From assembly GCA_964542535.1 (NCBI GenBank), contig CAZIUE010000014.1:1-64000 (forward strand): a stretch of DNA of 64,000 bases, read 5' to 3'. Every line of letters starts with the position of its first letter. The first letter of the stretch is position 1. The DNA is from Pseudopelobacter sp964542535 (GTDB lineage Bacteria; Desulfobacterota; Desulfuromonadia; Geobacterales; Pseudopelobacteraceae). Under the pieces are notes generated by a model. That model did not search any database and had not been told where the DNA came from. It saw nothing but the letters and a program-made list of their open reading frames with translations. Below are positions 50,618 through 60,042 of this stretch, piece after piece. A program made the position numbers and the translations under genes.

Positions 50618-53173
50618 ATGCCACAGGAGCATGTTCTCGATACACAAGCTGGTCCCACGGTTTCCGATGAGATCGAATTGTCCGACGTCATTGATGCGGC
50701 TGAACTGCAAAGCATGATGAACGCGTACTATGCGCTCACCGGTATCGGCATAGGGATCATGGACACCAGGGGCCGGGTGCTGGTCAGCACCGGATGGCAG
50801 GAGATCTGCATCGCGTTTCACCGGGCACACCCGGAGTCATGCAAATTCTGCAACGAAAGTGACACGACGCTCTCCAGCGGCGTCGCTCCCGGAACCTTCA
50901 GGGCATATCGCTGCAAAAACAACATGTGGGACATGGTCACCCCGATCATGCTGGAAGAGAAACATGTCGGCAACATCTTTCTCGGGCAGTTTCTCTACGA
51001 CGATGAAGAGCCGGACTACGCCCTGTTCCGTTCCCAGGCGCGGCGTTTCGGATATGATGAAACGGCCTATATTGCGGCACTCGACCGGGTACCCCGATTG
51101 AAGCGCGAGACCGTCCGGGCGGCAATGGGGTTCTATTCAAAGCTGGCGCAGATCATCTCAACGGCAAACTTCAAAAAACTGCTCCTGAGCAACGCACTGG
51201 CCACGCGGGAACGGACGGAGGAGGCCCTGCGCCTGACGCGGATCAGCGTGGAGGCAGCGTCGGACGCGCTCTTCTGGATCACGACCGATGCCCGCATCGT
51301 GGATGTCAACGAAGCAGCCTGCCGTTCCCTCGGCTACACCCGGGAGGAGCTGCTCAGGTTGCGTGTCGCCGACATTGATGTTCATTTCAGCCCCGAGGGC
51401 TGGCCCCGTCATTTTGACAGACTCCGGCAGCAGGGTTCGCTGACGCTTGAATCCGAGCACCGCACCAAAGACGGCAGAGTGTTTCCGGTGGAGATTGCCG
51501 CCAACCATGTAAAGTTCGGGACGGAAGAACGGTACTGCGCTTTTGTGCGCGACATAACCGAGCGCAGGCAGACGGAAGAGAGGCTGCGGGAGAGTGAATA
51601 CCGCTGGAAATTTGCCATCGAAGGCTCCGGTGACGGTGTCTGGGATTGGAACCTCCAGACCGGTGACGTGAAATATTCCAAACGCTGGAAGGAGATGCTG
51701 GGGTATACCGAGAAAGACATTCTGCCTGCCAGCCGGGAGTGGATAGATCGCATCCATCCCGAAGACCTGCCGCGGGTCGTTGAGGCTAATCACTCATACG
51801 CGACAGGCAAGACGGCAACCTACGTCGTTGAGTACCGCCTGAGATGCAAGGATGAGAGCTACAAATGGATTCTCGGACGGGGCATGGTGGTAAGCCGCCG
51901 TGAAGATGGCACCCCCATGCGCATGATTGGAACCCATACCGATATCACCGACCAGAAGCGGGCGGAAGAGGAGCTGCGCCAGGCAAAGGCAGCCGCCGAA
52001 ACAGCCAACACCGCCAAAAGCCGTTTTCTGGCCACCATGAGTCACGAAATCCGTACGCCGATGAACGGGGTTATCGGCATGATCGAGCTGCTGCAGCATA
52101 CCGAACTGACGCCGCAACAGTACGAATACGCCGAAAACGCCAAAAAATCGGGTATCGAACTGGTGGGGCTGCTCAACGACATTCTCGACCTCTCCAAAAT
52201 AGAGGCGGACAAGATAGAGCTGGAACTGGCCGACTTTGACCTGCGTCGGATGATCGCGGACACCACCACGCTCCTTTCGCTCCAGGCCCGCGAAAAGGGG
52301 TTACAGCTTTCCGCGTCGATCGATGATGATGTTCCGTCGGCTTTGAGAGGCGACATGGGCCGACTGCGGCAGATCATCACCAACCTCGCCAACAACGCCA
52401 TCAAATTTACTCCCGCGGGCAGCATATCGCTCGGCATCCGTGTCGAGGCCCAGGACGAGCAGGCCGCCAGCCTCCGTTTTCTGGTGCGGGACAGCGGAAT
52501 CGGGATTGAAGCCGACAAGCTGGAGCACATCTTCGATCACTTTACCCAGGCCGACAGCTCCACCACCCGCAAATACGGGGGCACCGGACTGGGGCTGGCG
52601 ATATGCAAACGGCTGACAAAGCTGATGGGAGGAGAGATCGGGGTTGAGAGCATCAAAGGAGCCGGCTCCACCTTCTGGTTTACCGTTGTGCTGGAGAAGC
52701 AGCCCGGAGAGCCCCGGCACAAACCGGCACCCCCCGGACCTGACTCCAGCCCCGGCTCCAGGACACCGCCACCGGCAACCGACACCAGGGTCCGCCTGTT
52801 GTTGGTCGATGATGACCCGACAGCGCAACTCATCGTACCCCGATTGCTGAAGAACTACGGTTATCAGGTGGATGTGGCTCCTGATGGGAGGGAGGCCGTG
52901 CGGGTACTTGAGAACGACGACTACGCTCTGGTGCTGATGGACTGCATGATGCCGGAAATGAATGGCTACGAAGCCACCGCCGTCATCCGTAACCCGGCTT
53001 CGCCGGTGCGACGGCACGACATTCCGGTAATCGCGCTGACGGGAAATGCCATGAAGCAGGACAGCGAACAGTGCATTGCCGCCGGAATGAACGACCACCT
53101 GCCCAAGCCATTGATTTTGAAGGACCTTCTTACCAAACTCGATCTATGGCTGAACGCCGGGCAACCGGAGTGA
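50618..53173 (+). CDS. Hybrid histidine kinase with PocR and two PAS domains
   Basis: 851 residues, no membrane segment. Domains: PocR (about 25-185; YYALTGIGIGIMDTRGRVLVSTGWQEICIAFHRAHP and C-K-F-C), PAS (about 208-325), PAS/PAC (about 330-455), HisKA (about 475; phospho-His in MSHEIRTPMN), HATPase (N box RQIITNLANNAIKF, G boxes DSGIGI and GTGLGLAI) and a receiver (about 725-845; LVLMDCMMPEMNG). A cytoplasmic kinase that may sense a small organic compound through PocR; no HPt or output regulator is adjacent. It lies upstream of the oxidoreductase genes, which carry a similar leader. Confidence 0.92.
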   Translation: MPQEHVLDTQAGPTVSDEIELSDVIDAAELQSMMNAYYALTGIGIGIMDTRGRVLVSTGWQEICIAFHRAHPESCKFCNESDTTLSSGVAPGTFRAYRCKNNMWDMVTPIMLEEKHVGNIFLGQFLYDDEEPDYALFRSQARRFGYDETAYIAALDRVPRLKRETVRAAMGFYSKLAQIISTANFKKLLLSNALATRERTEEALRLTRISVEAASDALFWITTDARIVDVNEAACRSLGYTREELLRLRVADIDVHFSPEGWPRHFDRLRQQGSLTLESEHRTKDGRVFPVEIAANHVKFGTEERYCAFVRDITERRQTEERLRESEYRWKFAIEGSGDGVWDWNLQTGDVKYSKRWKEMLGYTEKDILPASREWIDRIHPEDLPRVVEANHSYATGKTATYVVEYRLRCKDESYKWILGRGMVVSRREDGTPMRMIGTHTDITDQKRAEEELRQAKAAAETANTAKSRFLATMSHEIRTPMNGVIGMIELLQHTELTPQQYEYAENAKKSGIELVGLLNDILDLSKIEADKIELELADFDLRRMIADTTTLLSLQAREKGLQLSASIDDDVPSALRGDMGRLRQIITNLANNAIKFTPAGSISLGIRVEAQDEQAASLRFLVRDSGIGIEADKLEHIFDHFTQADSSTTRKYGGTGLGLAICKRLTKLMGGEIGVESIKGAGSTFWFTVVLEKQPGEPRHKPAPPGPDSSPGSRTPPPATDTRVRLLLVDDDPTAQLIVPRLLKNYGYQVDVAPDGREAVRVLENDDYALVLMDCMMPEMNGYEATAVIRNPASPVRRHDIPVIALTGNAMKQDSEQCIAAGMNDHLPKPLILKDLLTKLDLWLNAGQPE

Positions 53174-53375
53174 ACAGCCGGTATACCGCGACATCGTCCG
53201 ACGTGGCCTGTACCCTGACCTGGCCCCCCTCCCCGGTAAGGGTCAGGCCGGCTGCTCTTGTGGGCGATGATATACCGGCTCATCAGTGCTGATCCGTATC
53301 CACCAGTGGTTTACCGCCGCTGTAAGGATCATGGGGGAGCTCCGTGCGACGGCACGTCCGGGCGGGGCATGGGGA

Positions 53376-53398
53376 CCGGCGCCTGATGCAGGCGCCGG
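53376..53398. repeat. Perfect 10-bp hairpin in the leader
   Basis: CCGGCGCCTG (53376-53385) and CAGGCGCCGG (53389-53398) with loop ATG. No T tract, so not a simple terminator. Confidence 0.75.
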
Positions 53399-53404
53399 AA
53401 CAGG

Positions 53405-53474
53405 GTACCATCGGCACCCTGACGTGGGGTGTAATCCACAGGAGCGGACATGACAGGGGCTTCAGGGAGGTCGG
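53405..53474 (+). promoter_or_regulatory. Conserved leader element, copy 2 (before korA-type gene)
   Basis: Matches 50421-50480 with a seven-base insertion near its right end; it runs straight into the ribosome site of the following gene. Confidence 0.5.
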
Positions 53475-53478
53475 AGAT

Positions 53479-55212
53479 ATGAGGAACACGGATCAGGGAG
53501 GCGTGTCGGCAGGGGAGTGTGCCATCGTGCTTGCCGGGGAGGCGGGACAGGGCATACAGGTCATCGAGTCGCTCCTGACCCGGGCTTTCCGCCGGGAGGG
53601 ATACCATCTGTTTTCCTCCCCGGAGTTCATGTCCCGCATCCGCGGCGGCAGCAACTCGACCCTGCTGCGCATCGGGTCGAGGCCGGTCCGTGCCTGGTCC
53701 GACCGCTGCGACCTCTGCGTCGTCTTCGACCAGAAGGCCATCCCCCACCTGGGAAGCAGGATCGGACCGCACACCCTGGTACTGGGCGACGGGCTGAAGG
53801 GAGTCGGGGAGGGACGGTTCATCGACGTCCCCCTTTCCCGGCTGGCGGAGGCCGCGGGGGGAAGACTGTTTACCAACACCATCGCCGCCGGCATCATCTG
53901 GGGATTGTTCGACGCCCCCCCGAAGACGCTGGAGGAGGCTGTCAGGGGCACGTTCAGCGGAAAAACGTCCGAAGCCGTCACCCGTAACCTGGGGGCGGCC
54001 GGAAGCGGCATGGCCGCGGGCAGGGAACTCCGGCACACGGGCCGGGTATCCCTCTCCCTTCCCCCCTCCACCGGCAGCCGGAGGGACCTGCACCTCACCG
54101 GCACGGAGGCCGTTGCTCTGGGCGCCATGGCCGGCGGCTGCTCCTTTGTCTCTTTCTATCCCATGTCCCCCTCGACCGGGGTGGCAACGTTCCTCGCGAA
54201 GCACGGCCGCGACTTCGGCATCATCGTCGAACAGGCCGAGGACGAGATCTGCGCCGTGACCATGGCGCTCGGCGCCTGGTATGCCGGAGCCAGGGCGCTC
54301 ACCACGACCTCCGGCGGCGGTTTTGCCCTGATGAGCGAGGCGGTGAGCCTGGCCGGCATCACCGAGAGCCCCCTGGTCGTCCTGCTGGCCCAGCGTCCGG
54401 GACCGGCCACCGGGCTCCCCACCAGGACCGAGCAGGGGGACCTGAATCTGGCGCTCCATGCCGGCCATGGAGACGTGCCGCGCATCATCCTGGCCCCCGG
54501 CAATCCCGAGCAGGCCTTTGACTGCGCGCGGGACGCGTTCCGGCTGGCCGACGCCTACCAGGTGCCGGTGATCATCCTGACCGACCAGTACCTGATGGAT
54601 TCCGGCGCGGACGGGGAGGGTTTTCAGCTCCCCGATTCCCCCTTCGAATCAACGGCAGTCGCGGCCATGCCCGGCTACCGGCGCTACGCCCTGACGGAAA
54701 ACGGGATCTCTCCCCGCGCCATCCCCGGGTGGGGAGCAGGCCTGGTTGCATGCGACAGCCACGAGCACAACCAGGACGGCCACATCGACGAGACCCCCTC
54801 AACGCGAACGGAGATGGTCGACAAGCGTCTCCGCAAACTGGCAGCCATCGCCGAAGACACGCCGCCCCCCGACTGGATCGGCCCAAGGGACGCGACCAGC
54901 CTGGTCATCTGCTGGGGCTCGACGCGGGAGATCGTGCTGGAGGCGATCGACTGCCCGGAGCTGGAGCGGCTGGCAATCCTGCACTTCCGGCAACTCTTTC
55001 CGCTGCACCGGGAGACCGAATCACTGTTGCGCGGGGTGGAGAACATGATCCTGGTGGAGGGAAACGCCGGTGGCCAGTTTGGCGGGCTACTCAGGGAGAC
55101 CTGGGGCATCGACTGCCGACAGCGCATTCTCAAGTACAACGGCCGGCAGTTTTCCGTCGAAGAGCTGCGGGCCAGGCTGGAAGAGATCGTGGCGCAGGGG
55201 GAGCGGACATGA
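53479..55212 (+). CDS. 2-oxoacid:acceptor oxidoreductase, fused gamma-alpha subunit
   Basis: 577 residues from ATG 53479. N-terminal gamma domain (about 8-190; LAGEAGQGIQVIESLLTRAF, the GxGQG-type dinucleotide loop, and FMSRIRGGSNSTLLRI) joined to an alpha subunit (about 200-577; LTGTEAVALGAMAGGCSFVSFYPMSPSTG, EQAEDEICAVTMALGAWYAGARALTTTSGGGFALMSE, HIDETPSTRTEMVDKRLRKL). This is the KorA type of 2-oxoglutarate/2-oxoacid:ferredoxin oxidoreductase. The beta subunit overlaps by four bases. No ferredoxin (delta) subunit gene is adjacent. Substrate among 2-oxoglutarate and related acids cannot be fixed from sequence alone. Confidence 0.9.
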   Translation: MRNTDQGGVSAGECAIVLAGEAGQGIQVIESLLTRAFRREGYHLFSSPEFMSRIRGGSNSTLLRIGSRPVRAWSDRCDLCVVFDQKAIPHLGSRIGPHTLVLGDGLKGVGEGRFIDVPLSRLAEAAGGRLFTNTIAAGIIWGLFDAPPKTLEEAVRGTFSGKTSEAVTRNLGAAGSGMAAGRELRHTGRVSLSLPPSTGSRRDLHLTGTEAVALGAMAGGCSFVSFYPMSPSTGVATFLAKHGRDFGIIVEQAEDEICAVTMALGAWYAGARALTTTSGGGFALMSEAVSLAGITESPLVVLLAQRPGPATGLPTRTEQGDLNLALHAGHGDVPRIILAPGNPEQAFDCARDAFRLADAYQVPVIILTDQYLMDSGADGEGFQLPDSPFESTAVAAMPGYRRYALTENGISPRAIPGWGAGLVACDSHEHNQDGHIDETPSTRTEMVDKRLRKLAAIAEDTPPPDWIGPRDATSLVICWGSTREIVLEAIDCPELERLAILHFRQLFPLHRETESLLRGVENMILVEGNAGGQFGGLLRETWGIDCRQRILKYNGRQFSVEELRARLEEIVAQGERT

Positions 55213-56072
55213 ACAACAGTGCCTTTGATTCCAACGAGAAGGAGATGTCCTGGTGCCCGGGGTGCGGCAACTTCAGCATCCTGACCGCCCTCAAGAAGGC
55301 TCTGGCCGAACTGGAGCTGTCCCCCGACCAGGTCGTCACGGTGTCGGGGATCGGCCAGGCGGCAAAACTGCCCCACTATCTGGCCACCCACTACTACAAC
55401 GGACTCCACGGCCGCGCGCTTCCCACCGCCACGGCCATCAAGGCTGCCAATCCCCGGCTGACGGTGCTCGTTTCAAGCGGCGACGGCGACATCTACGCCG
55501 AGGGGGGGAATCACTTCCTGCACGCCATCAGAAGGAACCCGGACATCACTACCATTGTTCACAACAACATGGTCTACGGCCTTACCAGGGGACAGGCATC
55601 GCCCACCAGCCAGCAGGGCTTCCAGACTCTCATCCAGACACAAGGCGTCACCAGTGAACCGTTCAACCCGCTGACCGTCGCCATCTCCCTGAACGCCTCC
55701 TTCGTGGCCAGGGCCTTTGCCGGGGACATCCCCCAGACCTGCGACCTCCTGAAGCGGGCGATCAGACACCGGGGCTTTGCCCTGGTGGACATCCTGCAAC
55801 CCTGCGTCACTTTCAACCGGGTCAATACGTTCCGCTGGTTCAGGGACAACAGCTACGATCTGGAGGAGAGCCACGACAGGGGCAACCGGGAGGAAGCCTT
55901 CCGGCGCGCCACGGAGGTTGACAGGCTGCCGCTGGGCATCTTTTTTGAGCACGAGGGACGGCCGACGTTCGAGGAGAACTGCAGACTCTTTCAGGATGAC
56001 GCCAGACCGCTTTTCAGGCGCAGTGTTGACCGGGAAAAGCTGCGTGCCCTGATCGATTCCTACCGCGCCTGA
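55209..56072 (+). CDS. 2-oxoacid:acceptor oxidoreductase, TPP-binding beta subunit
   Basis: 287 residues. WCPGCGNFSIL near the start, the thiamine-diphosphate motif SSGDGDIYAEGGNHFLHAIRRN ... HNNMVYGLTRGQ, and further Cys at VDILQPCVTF. KorB-type beta subunit, pairing with the preceding gene; start ATG overlaps that gene's stop (ATGA). Ends 63 bases before the convergent vanX-like gene. Confidence 0.92.
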   Translation: MNNSAFDSNEKEMSWCPGCGNFSILTALKKALAELELSPDQVVTVSGIGQAAKLPHYLATHYYNGLHGRALPTATAIKAANPRLTVLVSSGDGDIYAEGGNHFLHAIRRNPDITTIVHNNMVYGLTRGQASPTSQQGFQTLIQTQGVTSEPFNPLTVAISLNASFVARAFAGDIPQTCDLLKRAIRHRGFALVDILQPCVTFNRVNTFRWFRDNSYDLEESHDRGNREEAFRRATEVDRLPLGIFFEHEGRPTFEENCRLFQDDARPLFRRSVDREKLRALIDSYRA

Positions 56073-56135
56073 GGGTTCAGGCGCCATGACTCCCAAAAGG
56101 GATGGCGGAACCGTGCTAAAGCGAAGCACGCACCC

Positions 56136-56840
56136 TCATTGGACCGGAAAGTCGAAACAGGTATCCGGATAGGGCTCGTTCTCCAGGGTGAAATGCCACC
56201 ACTCCCGGGGATAGGGGCGGAAGCCATGCTTCTTCATGACGGTCTGCAAGAGCATGCGGTGCGCCCGCTGTTCCGGAGAAAGGCGAGGGTACTCCGGCCA
56301 GGATTCTGTTCCGAAGAAATCGAACGCACTCCCCATGTCCAGATCCCGGCCGGCCGCGGCATCCAGAGACACGATGCCGATATCCACGCTGCTGCCGCGG
56401 CTGTGGCCCGACCTGCGGGCGATGTAGTCGTCCCGGAAGAGATCCTCCTTCCTGACTCTCGGATAGAACTCCTCCTTCATGCGGCTGTCCTTCGGGTCAT
56501 TGGCCCAGCGTACGAAATGGTCCACGGCCCGCTGGGGACGGTAGGCATCGTACAGCTTGAGCCCAAGGCCGAAGCGCCGCAGCTCTTCCTGAACCCCCCG
56601 CAGCGCCAGCGCCGCCTCACGGGTCAGGATCGGCCGGTGCCCCAGGTAGCCGTCGATGCGCCGACCGACGAAATTGTGCGCACCGGCGTAACGCAGCTCC
56701 ACCCGCAGGTCGGGGATCAGCTCGTCCACGTAGACGAACCCCGTGGGCAGGGCGGCGTTCACCGGGTCGGCAACGGAACGGAGCGGGACGAACAGGGAGA
56801 GCAGGAGCAGGAATGCAACCAGCGATGTTCGCGGTTTCAC
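56136..56840 (-). CDS. VanX-type D-alanyl-D-alanine dipeptidase, exported
   Basis: 234 residues with a signal peptide (MKPRTSLVAFLLLLSLFVPLRSVAD). Zinc-peptidase motifs of the VanX/DdpX family: SGHSRGSSVD (SxHxxGxxxD, about 154-163) and catalytic EWWH (about 220-223), with LYDAYRPQRAV upstream. It should cleave D-Ala-D-Ala in the periplasm, more likely for recycling than for vancomycin resistance because no vanH/vanA genes are present. It overlaps the L,D-transpeptidase gene by four bases. Confidence 0.9.
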   Translation of the reverse strand: MKPRTSLVAFLLLLSLFVPLRSVADPVNAALPTGFVYVDELIPDLRVELRYAGAHNFVGRRIDGYLGHRPILTREAALALRGVQEELRRFGLGLKLYDAYRPQRAVDHFVRWANDPKDSRMKEEFYPRVRKEDLFRDDYIARRSGHSRGSSVDIGIVSLDAAAGRDLDMGSAFDFFGTESWPEYPRLSPEQRAHRMLLQTVMKKHGFRPYPREWWHFTLENEPYPDTCFDFPVQ

Positions 56841-57736
56841 GGCACATCCCCCTCCCCGTCCCGTTCACCGGCTCCGGGCAGCGGCGCGCCACCATGCGCG
56901 CTTCCCGCTTCCTCCGTGTCTTGCCGGCGCCCGGCGCGCCGCGCCAGCTCCACGAGCGACTCACGCGTCCCCAAGAGCACAACGGGACTGGCGGCAGGGT
57001 CAAGCCAGGCAAGAACCTTCACCATGTCGCCTTCCGCCAGAGCCACGCATCCCCGGGTGGATTCCCCCTCTCCCAGGCGCAGGTGGATGAAGATGGCGCT
57101 CCCCGCTCCCCTGACAACTGGGTCGGTATTGTACTCCACGACGATCGCGTATTGGTAGCGGTGATCGTCCAGCTTCAGCACCTCGAAGGATGATGCGGCT
57201 GTCTCGCCCCGTTTTACCCAGCGGTTGTAGTCGGGAGAGGAGACGTCATCCACCCAGAGGTCGTCCCTCCCCACCTGGCGGTAGGGCATGCGGGTGGAGA
57301 CTTCGGGGGCATAGCCGAAGGCGCGCCTGAGGTCGAACACTCCCGACGGCGTCCGCAGATCCCCCTCCCGCTTCTCTCCCGGCGGGGCGAACCCCTTCTC
57401 GCCCAGCAGCACCGGCAGGGGCGGCACGGCATGGCGCCAGCTCGCGCCGTTCTTTTCAAGGACGTGCAGCACGGCATGGAACCGGGAGGAACCGTCGCCG
57501 GTCACCAGCAGCGCCTGGGTTGACCCGTGGGCCAGGTTTTCGAGGCACTTCTCCATCCATCCCGCCGGGAGTTCCTCCGCCCACGTATCGGCCACGAACG
57601 TTCCCATCGACAGGAGCATGAACATCACTCCGACGAGCAGGTGCAAGCCGGATTTCGCCGTATCCCGGAAACGGCGGATACGGACTGACGGTGGGAGCGG
57701 TGTCGGCTCCCCCCTGGCGAATTCAGACAGAATCAT
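56837..57736 (-). CDS. L,D-transpeptidase (YkuD domain)
   Basis: 299 residues from ATG 57736 (GGGGGAGAG upstream). An N-terminal membrane segment (about 35-52, LHLLVGVMFMLLSMGTFV) anchors or exports it. YkuD domain (about 130-275): GEKREGDLRTPSGVFDL, IHLRLGEGESTRGCVALAEGDM with the H...GC catalytic pair. Such enzymes form meso-DAP cross-links or attach proteins to peptidoglycan; some members of this subgroup are carboxypeptidase-like. Overlaps its neighbours by four bases on each side. Confidence 0.85.
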   Translation of the reverse strand: MILSEFARGEPTPLPPSVRIRRFRDTAKSGLHLLVGVMFMLLSMGTFVADTWAEELPAGWMEKCLENLAHGSTQALLVTGDGSSRFHAVLHVLEKNGASWRHAVPPLPVLLGEKGFAPPGEKREGDLRTPSGVFDLRRAFGYAPEVSTRMPYRQVGRDDLWVDDVSSPDYNRWVKRGETAASSFEVLKLDDHRYQYAIVVEYNTDPVVRGAGSAIFIHLRLGEGESTRGCVALAEGDMVKVLAWLDPAASPVVLLGTRESLVELARRAGRRQDTEEAGSAHGGAPLPGAGERDGEGDVP

Positions 57737-59001
57737 CGGCTCTCCCCCCTTCCGTTCAGCTCCCCGTTCACCATCCACCCTCTCCCCCCCAGCACCCGGG
57801 CCACCAGCATGCCGGAGACGTTGTCCCCCACGGCGTTGAGCATGGTAGCGGGCGCGTCCACCAGGGTGCCGATCATGGTAATCAGGGCAAAGGCTTCCGG
57901 CGGGAAACCGTACAGGGAGAGGATCAGCAGTTCCCCGATGGTTCCGCCCCCCGGAATGCCGCTCACCACCACGCCGGTCAGGAGGGCGATGCCCAGGGCG
58001 ATGGCTATCGTCTCAACACCGGAAAAGGGCATCCGGTATACCCCGAAGAGAAAGGCGATCTTCAGCACCGCCGCCAGGCAGGACCCCTCCATGTGCAGCG
58101 TGGCGCCCACAGGGATGACCACCTCGCTGATGTCCCGGGGCACGCCGATCCGGTCGGCTGCCCGCAGGTTGGCGGGGATGGCCGCCATGGAGCTGCCGGT
58201 GGCCAGGGCAGTGACCGACGGCGGAATTATGGCGCGCCAGAACCGGCCGAAGCCGGGTACGCCGCCGGCCAGAAAGGCGTACAGGCTGAAGGCGAGCAGA
58301 TAGTAGGCAAACGCCACCGGATAGTAGAGGCTCAGAGCCCGGCCGTAGGAGCCGAGCAGCTCCGGTCCGAAAGTTCCCACCAGATAGGCGAAGTAGGCGC
58401 ACAGGCCGACCGGCGCATAGTACATGATGAAGGAGACCAGCTTCATCATCACCTGGTTGGACGATACCAGGAAGGTGGCAAAGGGTTTTCCCCTCTCCCC
58501 CGTGGCGGAGGTGGCGAGCCCGGTCAGCAGGGAAACGAGGATCAGGGGAAGCATGTTGTTCTTGGAGAACAGGTGGGAAAAATCGGAGACGGTAAGCGCG
58601 TTCACGATCTGGTCGGCGGCCCCGAGATGCCGGAGGTCTCCGGTCGCGGCCTGGGGGATGGCGACGCCGCAGACGGGAGGAGCGAGCATGACCGCGGCGA
58701 TCATGGCGCATGAGGCGACGACCCCGGTCCCGACGAAGACCAGCAGCATGACCGACAGGATTCTCCCCAGACGTTTGAGGTCGGTCATGGAGGCGACCGC
58801 TGATGAGATGGAGAAGAAGACCAGGGGGACGATCACCGTGAAGAGCAGGTTCAGGAAGATGTCCCCCAGGGGCTTGAGCAGGGCGGCATCCTGCCGGAAG
58901 ACAAGGCCGATGCCGGCACCGGCGACGAGGGAGAGGATCAGCAGCAGGGAGAATCCGTGGGACTCGAGAAAGGGGGGCAGTTTTCTATTCATTCTGTCCA
59001 T
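57733..59001 (-). CDS. Dicarboxylate/amino acid:cation symporter (DAACS family)
   Basis: 422 residues, about eight membrane helices and two re-entrant loops of the GltP/DctA fold. Seen: FTVIVPLVFFSISSAVASM, the serine-rich LATGSSMAAIPANL tip, GATLHMEGSCLAAVLKIAF, and SGIPGGGTIGELLIL / DAPATMLNAVGDNVSGMLV, the substrate-binding end. The usual NMDG motif is altered (LHMEGSC), so substrate may differ from aspartate/glutamate. First gene of the operon with the L,D-transpeptidase and VanX-type peptidase, which suggests uptake of a small amino acid such as alanine. Start ATG 59001 has no strong ribosome site. Confidence 0.85.
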   Translation of the reverse strand: MDRMNRKLPPFLESHGFSLLLILSLVAGAGIGLVFRQDAALLKPLGDIFLNLLFTVIVPLVFFSISSAVASMTDLKRLGRILSVMLLVFVGTGVVASCAMIAAVMLAPPVCGVAIPQAATGDLRHLGAADQIVNALTVSDFSHLFSKNNMLPLILVSLLTGLATSATGERGKPFATFLVSSNQVMMKLVSFIMYYAPVGLCAYFAYLVGTFGPELLGSYGRALSLYYPVAFAYYLLAFSLYAFLAGGVPGFGRFWRAIIPPSVTALATGSSMAAIPANLRAADRIGVPRDISEVVIPVGATLHMEGSCLAAVLKIAFLFGVYRMPFSGVETIAIALGIALLTGVVVSGIPGGGTIGELLILSLYGFPPEAFALITMIGTLVDAPATMLNAVGDNVSGMLVARVLGGRGWMVNGELNGRGESR

Positions 59002-59222
59002 GCCAGAGGGATGCCGGGAAAATGGGGGGAGACGGCTCGCGCTCCACGACCGGCATGCTACCACTCCCTGGCTCCGGGGTGAAGGACGATTTTCATCGGT
59101 GAAGTCCGCTCTTTTTTGCTACAGTGCGCTGACACCCCCCTGCCAGGGAGCGCCCCGCCATCGACGGCGCTTCCGTCCCAGGGTAATCACACGGATTTTC
59201 AACGAAAGGCGACCACCACCCC

Positions 59223-59765
59223 ATGGCACTCCCCTCAACCATCTACCGGGCCCAGATTCAGCTTTCCCACATCGACCGCGGGATCTACGAGACGATCCAG
59301 ACCACCGTTGCCCAGCACCCTTCGGAAACCGAAGAGCGGCTGGTGGCACGACTGCTGGCCCTGGCCATCTTCCACGAGCCGGAACTGACCTTCACCAAGG
59401 GACTCTGCGCGGCCGACGAACCGGATCTCTGGATCGTCGGGCCCGACGGCAGGAGCCGCTTATGGGTGGAGGTCGGCCTGCCGGAATCCGACCGCATCGT
59501 CAAGGCCTCCCGCCACGCGGCGCGGGTCTGTCTTCTGGCCTGCGGCAGAGCCCTGGCCAATTGGGATCAGCAGCAGCTTCCCAAGCTGAAGAAGATCGCC
59601 AACCTCACCGTAGTCAGTGTCGACCAGGGGTTCATCGCCGCCGTTGCCTCCCGGCTGGAGCGCACCATCAGCTGGTCGATCACTATCACCGAGGGGACCA
59701 TGTATCTGGCGGTGGGTGACACAACCCTGGAAAGCGCCATAGAAGTTAAAACCGGGGCGATCTGA
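59223..59765 (+). CDS. yaeQ: YaeQ-family protein
   Basis: 180 residues, the normal YaeQ length, beginning MALPSTIYRAQIQLSHIDRGIYET and containing RLVARLLALAIFHEPELTFTKGL, DEPDLWIVGPDGRSRLWVEVGLPE and DQQQLPKLKKIANLTVVSVDQ. The fold is PD-(D/E)XK-nuclease-like (E..DLW and WVEVG positions), but cellular role is unknown. Single gene between divergent and convergent neighbours. Confidence 0.92.
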   Translation: MALPSTIYRAQIQLSHIDRGIYETIQTTVAQHPSETEERLVARLLALAIFHEPELTFTKGLCAADEPDLWIVGPDGRSRLWVEVGLPESDRIVKASRHAARVCLLACGRALANWDQQQLPKLKKIANLTVVSVDQGFIAAVASRLERTISWSITITEGTMYLAVGDTTLESAIEVKTGAI

Positions 59766-59784
59766 ACGGAAGCAAGGGAGCAGC

Positions 59785-60042
59785 TCAATCAGCTCTCTCG
59801 ATGCCCGACACCAGGCCCAGCTTGTCCGGCCGGCTCATGGCCTTGATCCCGGCCTCCCTCCTGGCTGCCGAAGCGCGGCTGTGGCCGTCTTCCCGGTAGA
59901 CCACCCGCAACGGCCGCCGCCCCCGAAAATACTTGGCTCCCTTCCCCTGCGCATGTTGAAGGAAGCGTCTCTCCATATCCGTGGTGATGCCGGTATAGAG
60001 TGAGCCGTCGGAGCAGAGGATGATGTAGACCTGCCAGTTCAC
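59785..60042 (-). CDS. GIY-YIG nuclease-superfamily small protein
   Basis: 85 residues: VYIILCSDGSLYTGITTDMERRFLQHAQGKGAKYFRGRRPLRVVYRE, with GSLYTGIT as the GIY-YIG core and catalytic arginine in ERR. This is the YhbQ/UPF0213 subgroup, small single-domain proteins of poorly known role. Overlaps the nitroreductase-like gene by four bases and follows it in translation. Confidence 0.9.
   Translation of the reverse strand: MNWQVYIILCSDGSLYTGITTDMERRFLQHAQGKGAKYFRGRRPLRVVYREDGHSRASAARREAGIKAMSRPDKLGLVSGIERAD

Larger units (their letters stand above)
53174..53478 (+). other. Leader region of the oxidoreductase operon
   Basis: 305 bases without a gene. Contents: a perfect 10-bp hairpin (53376-53398, CCGGCGCCTG/CAGGCGCCGG, 3-nt loop) and the second copy of the conserved leader element (53405-53474). 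No clear -35/-10 pair was recognised. Confidence 0.55.

Noticed and set aside
53329..54468. Minus-strand open frame under the oxidoreductase alpha gene
   Set aside because: Shadow of a certain gene; no start signal.
56136..56840. Vancomycin resistance by the VanX-type gene
   Set aside because: No vanH, vanA-type ligase or two-component pair in the window; partners are a transpeptidase and a symporter.
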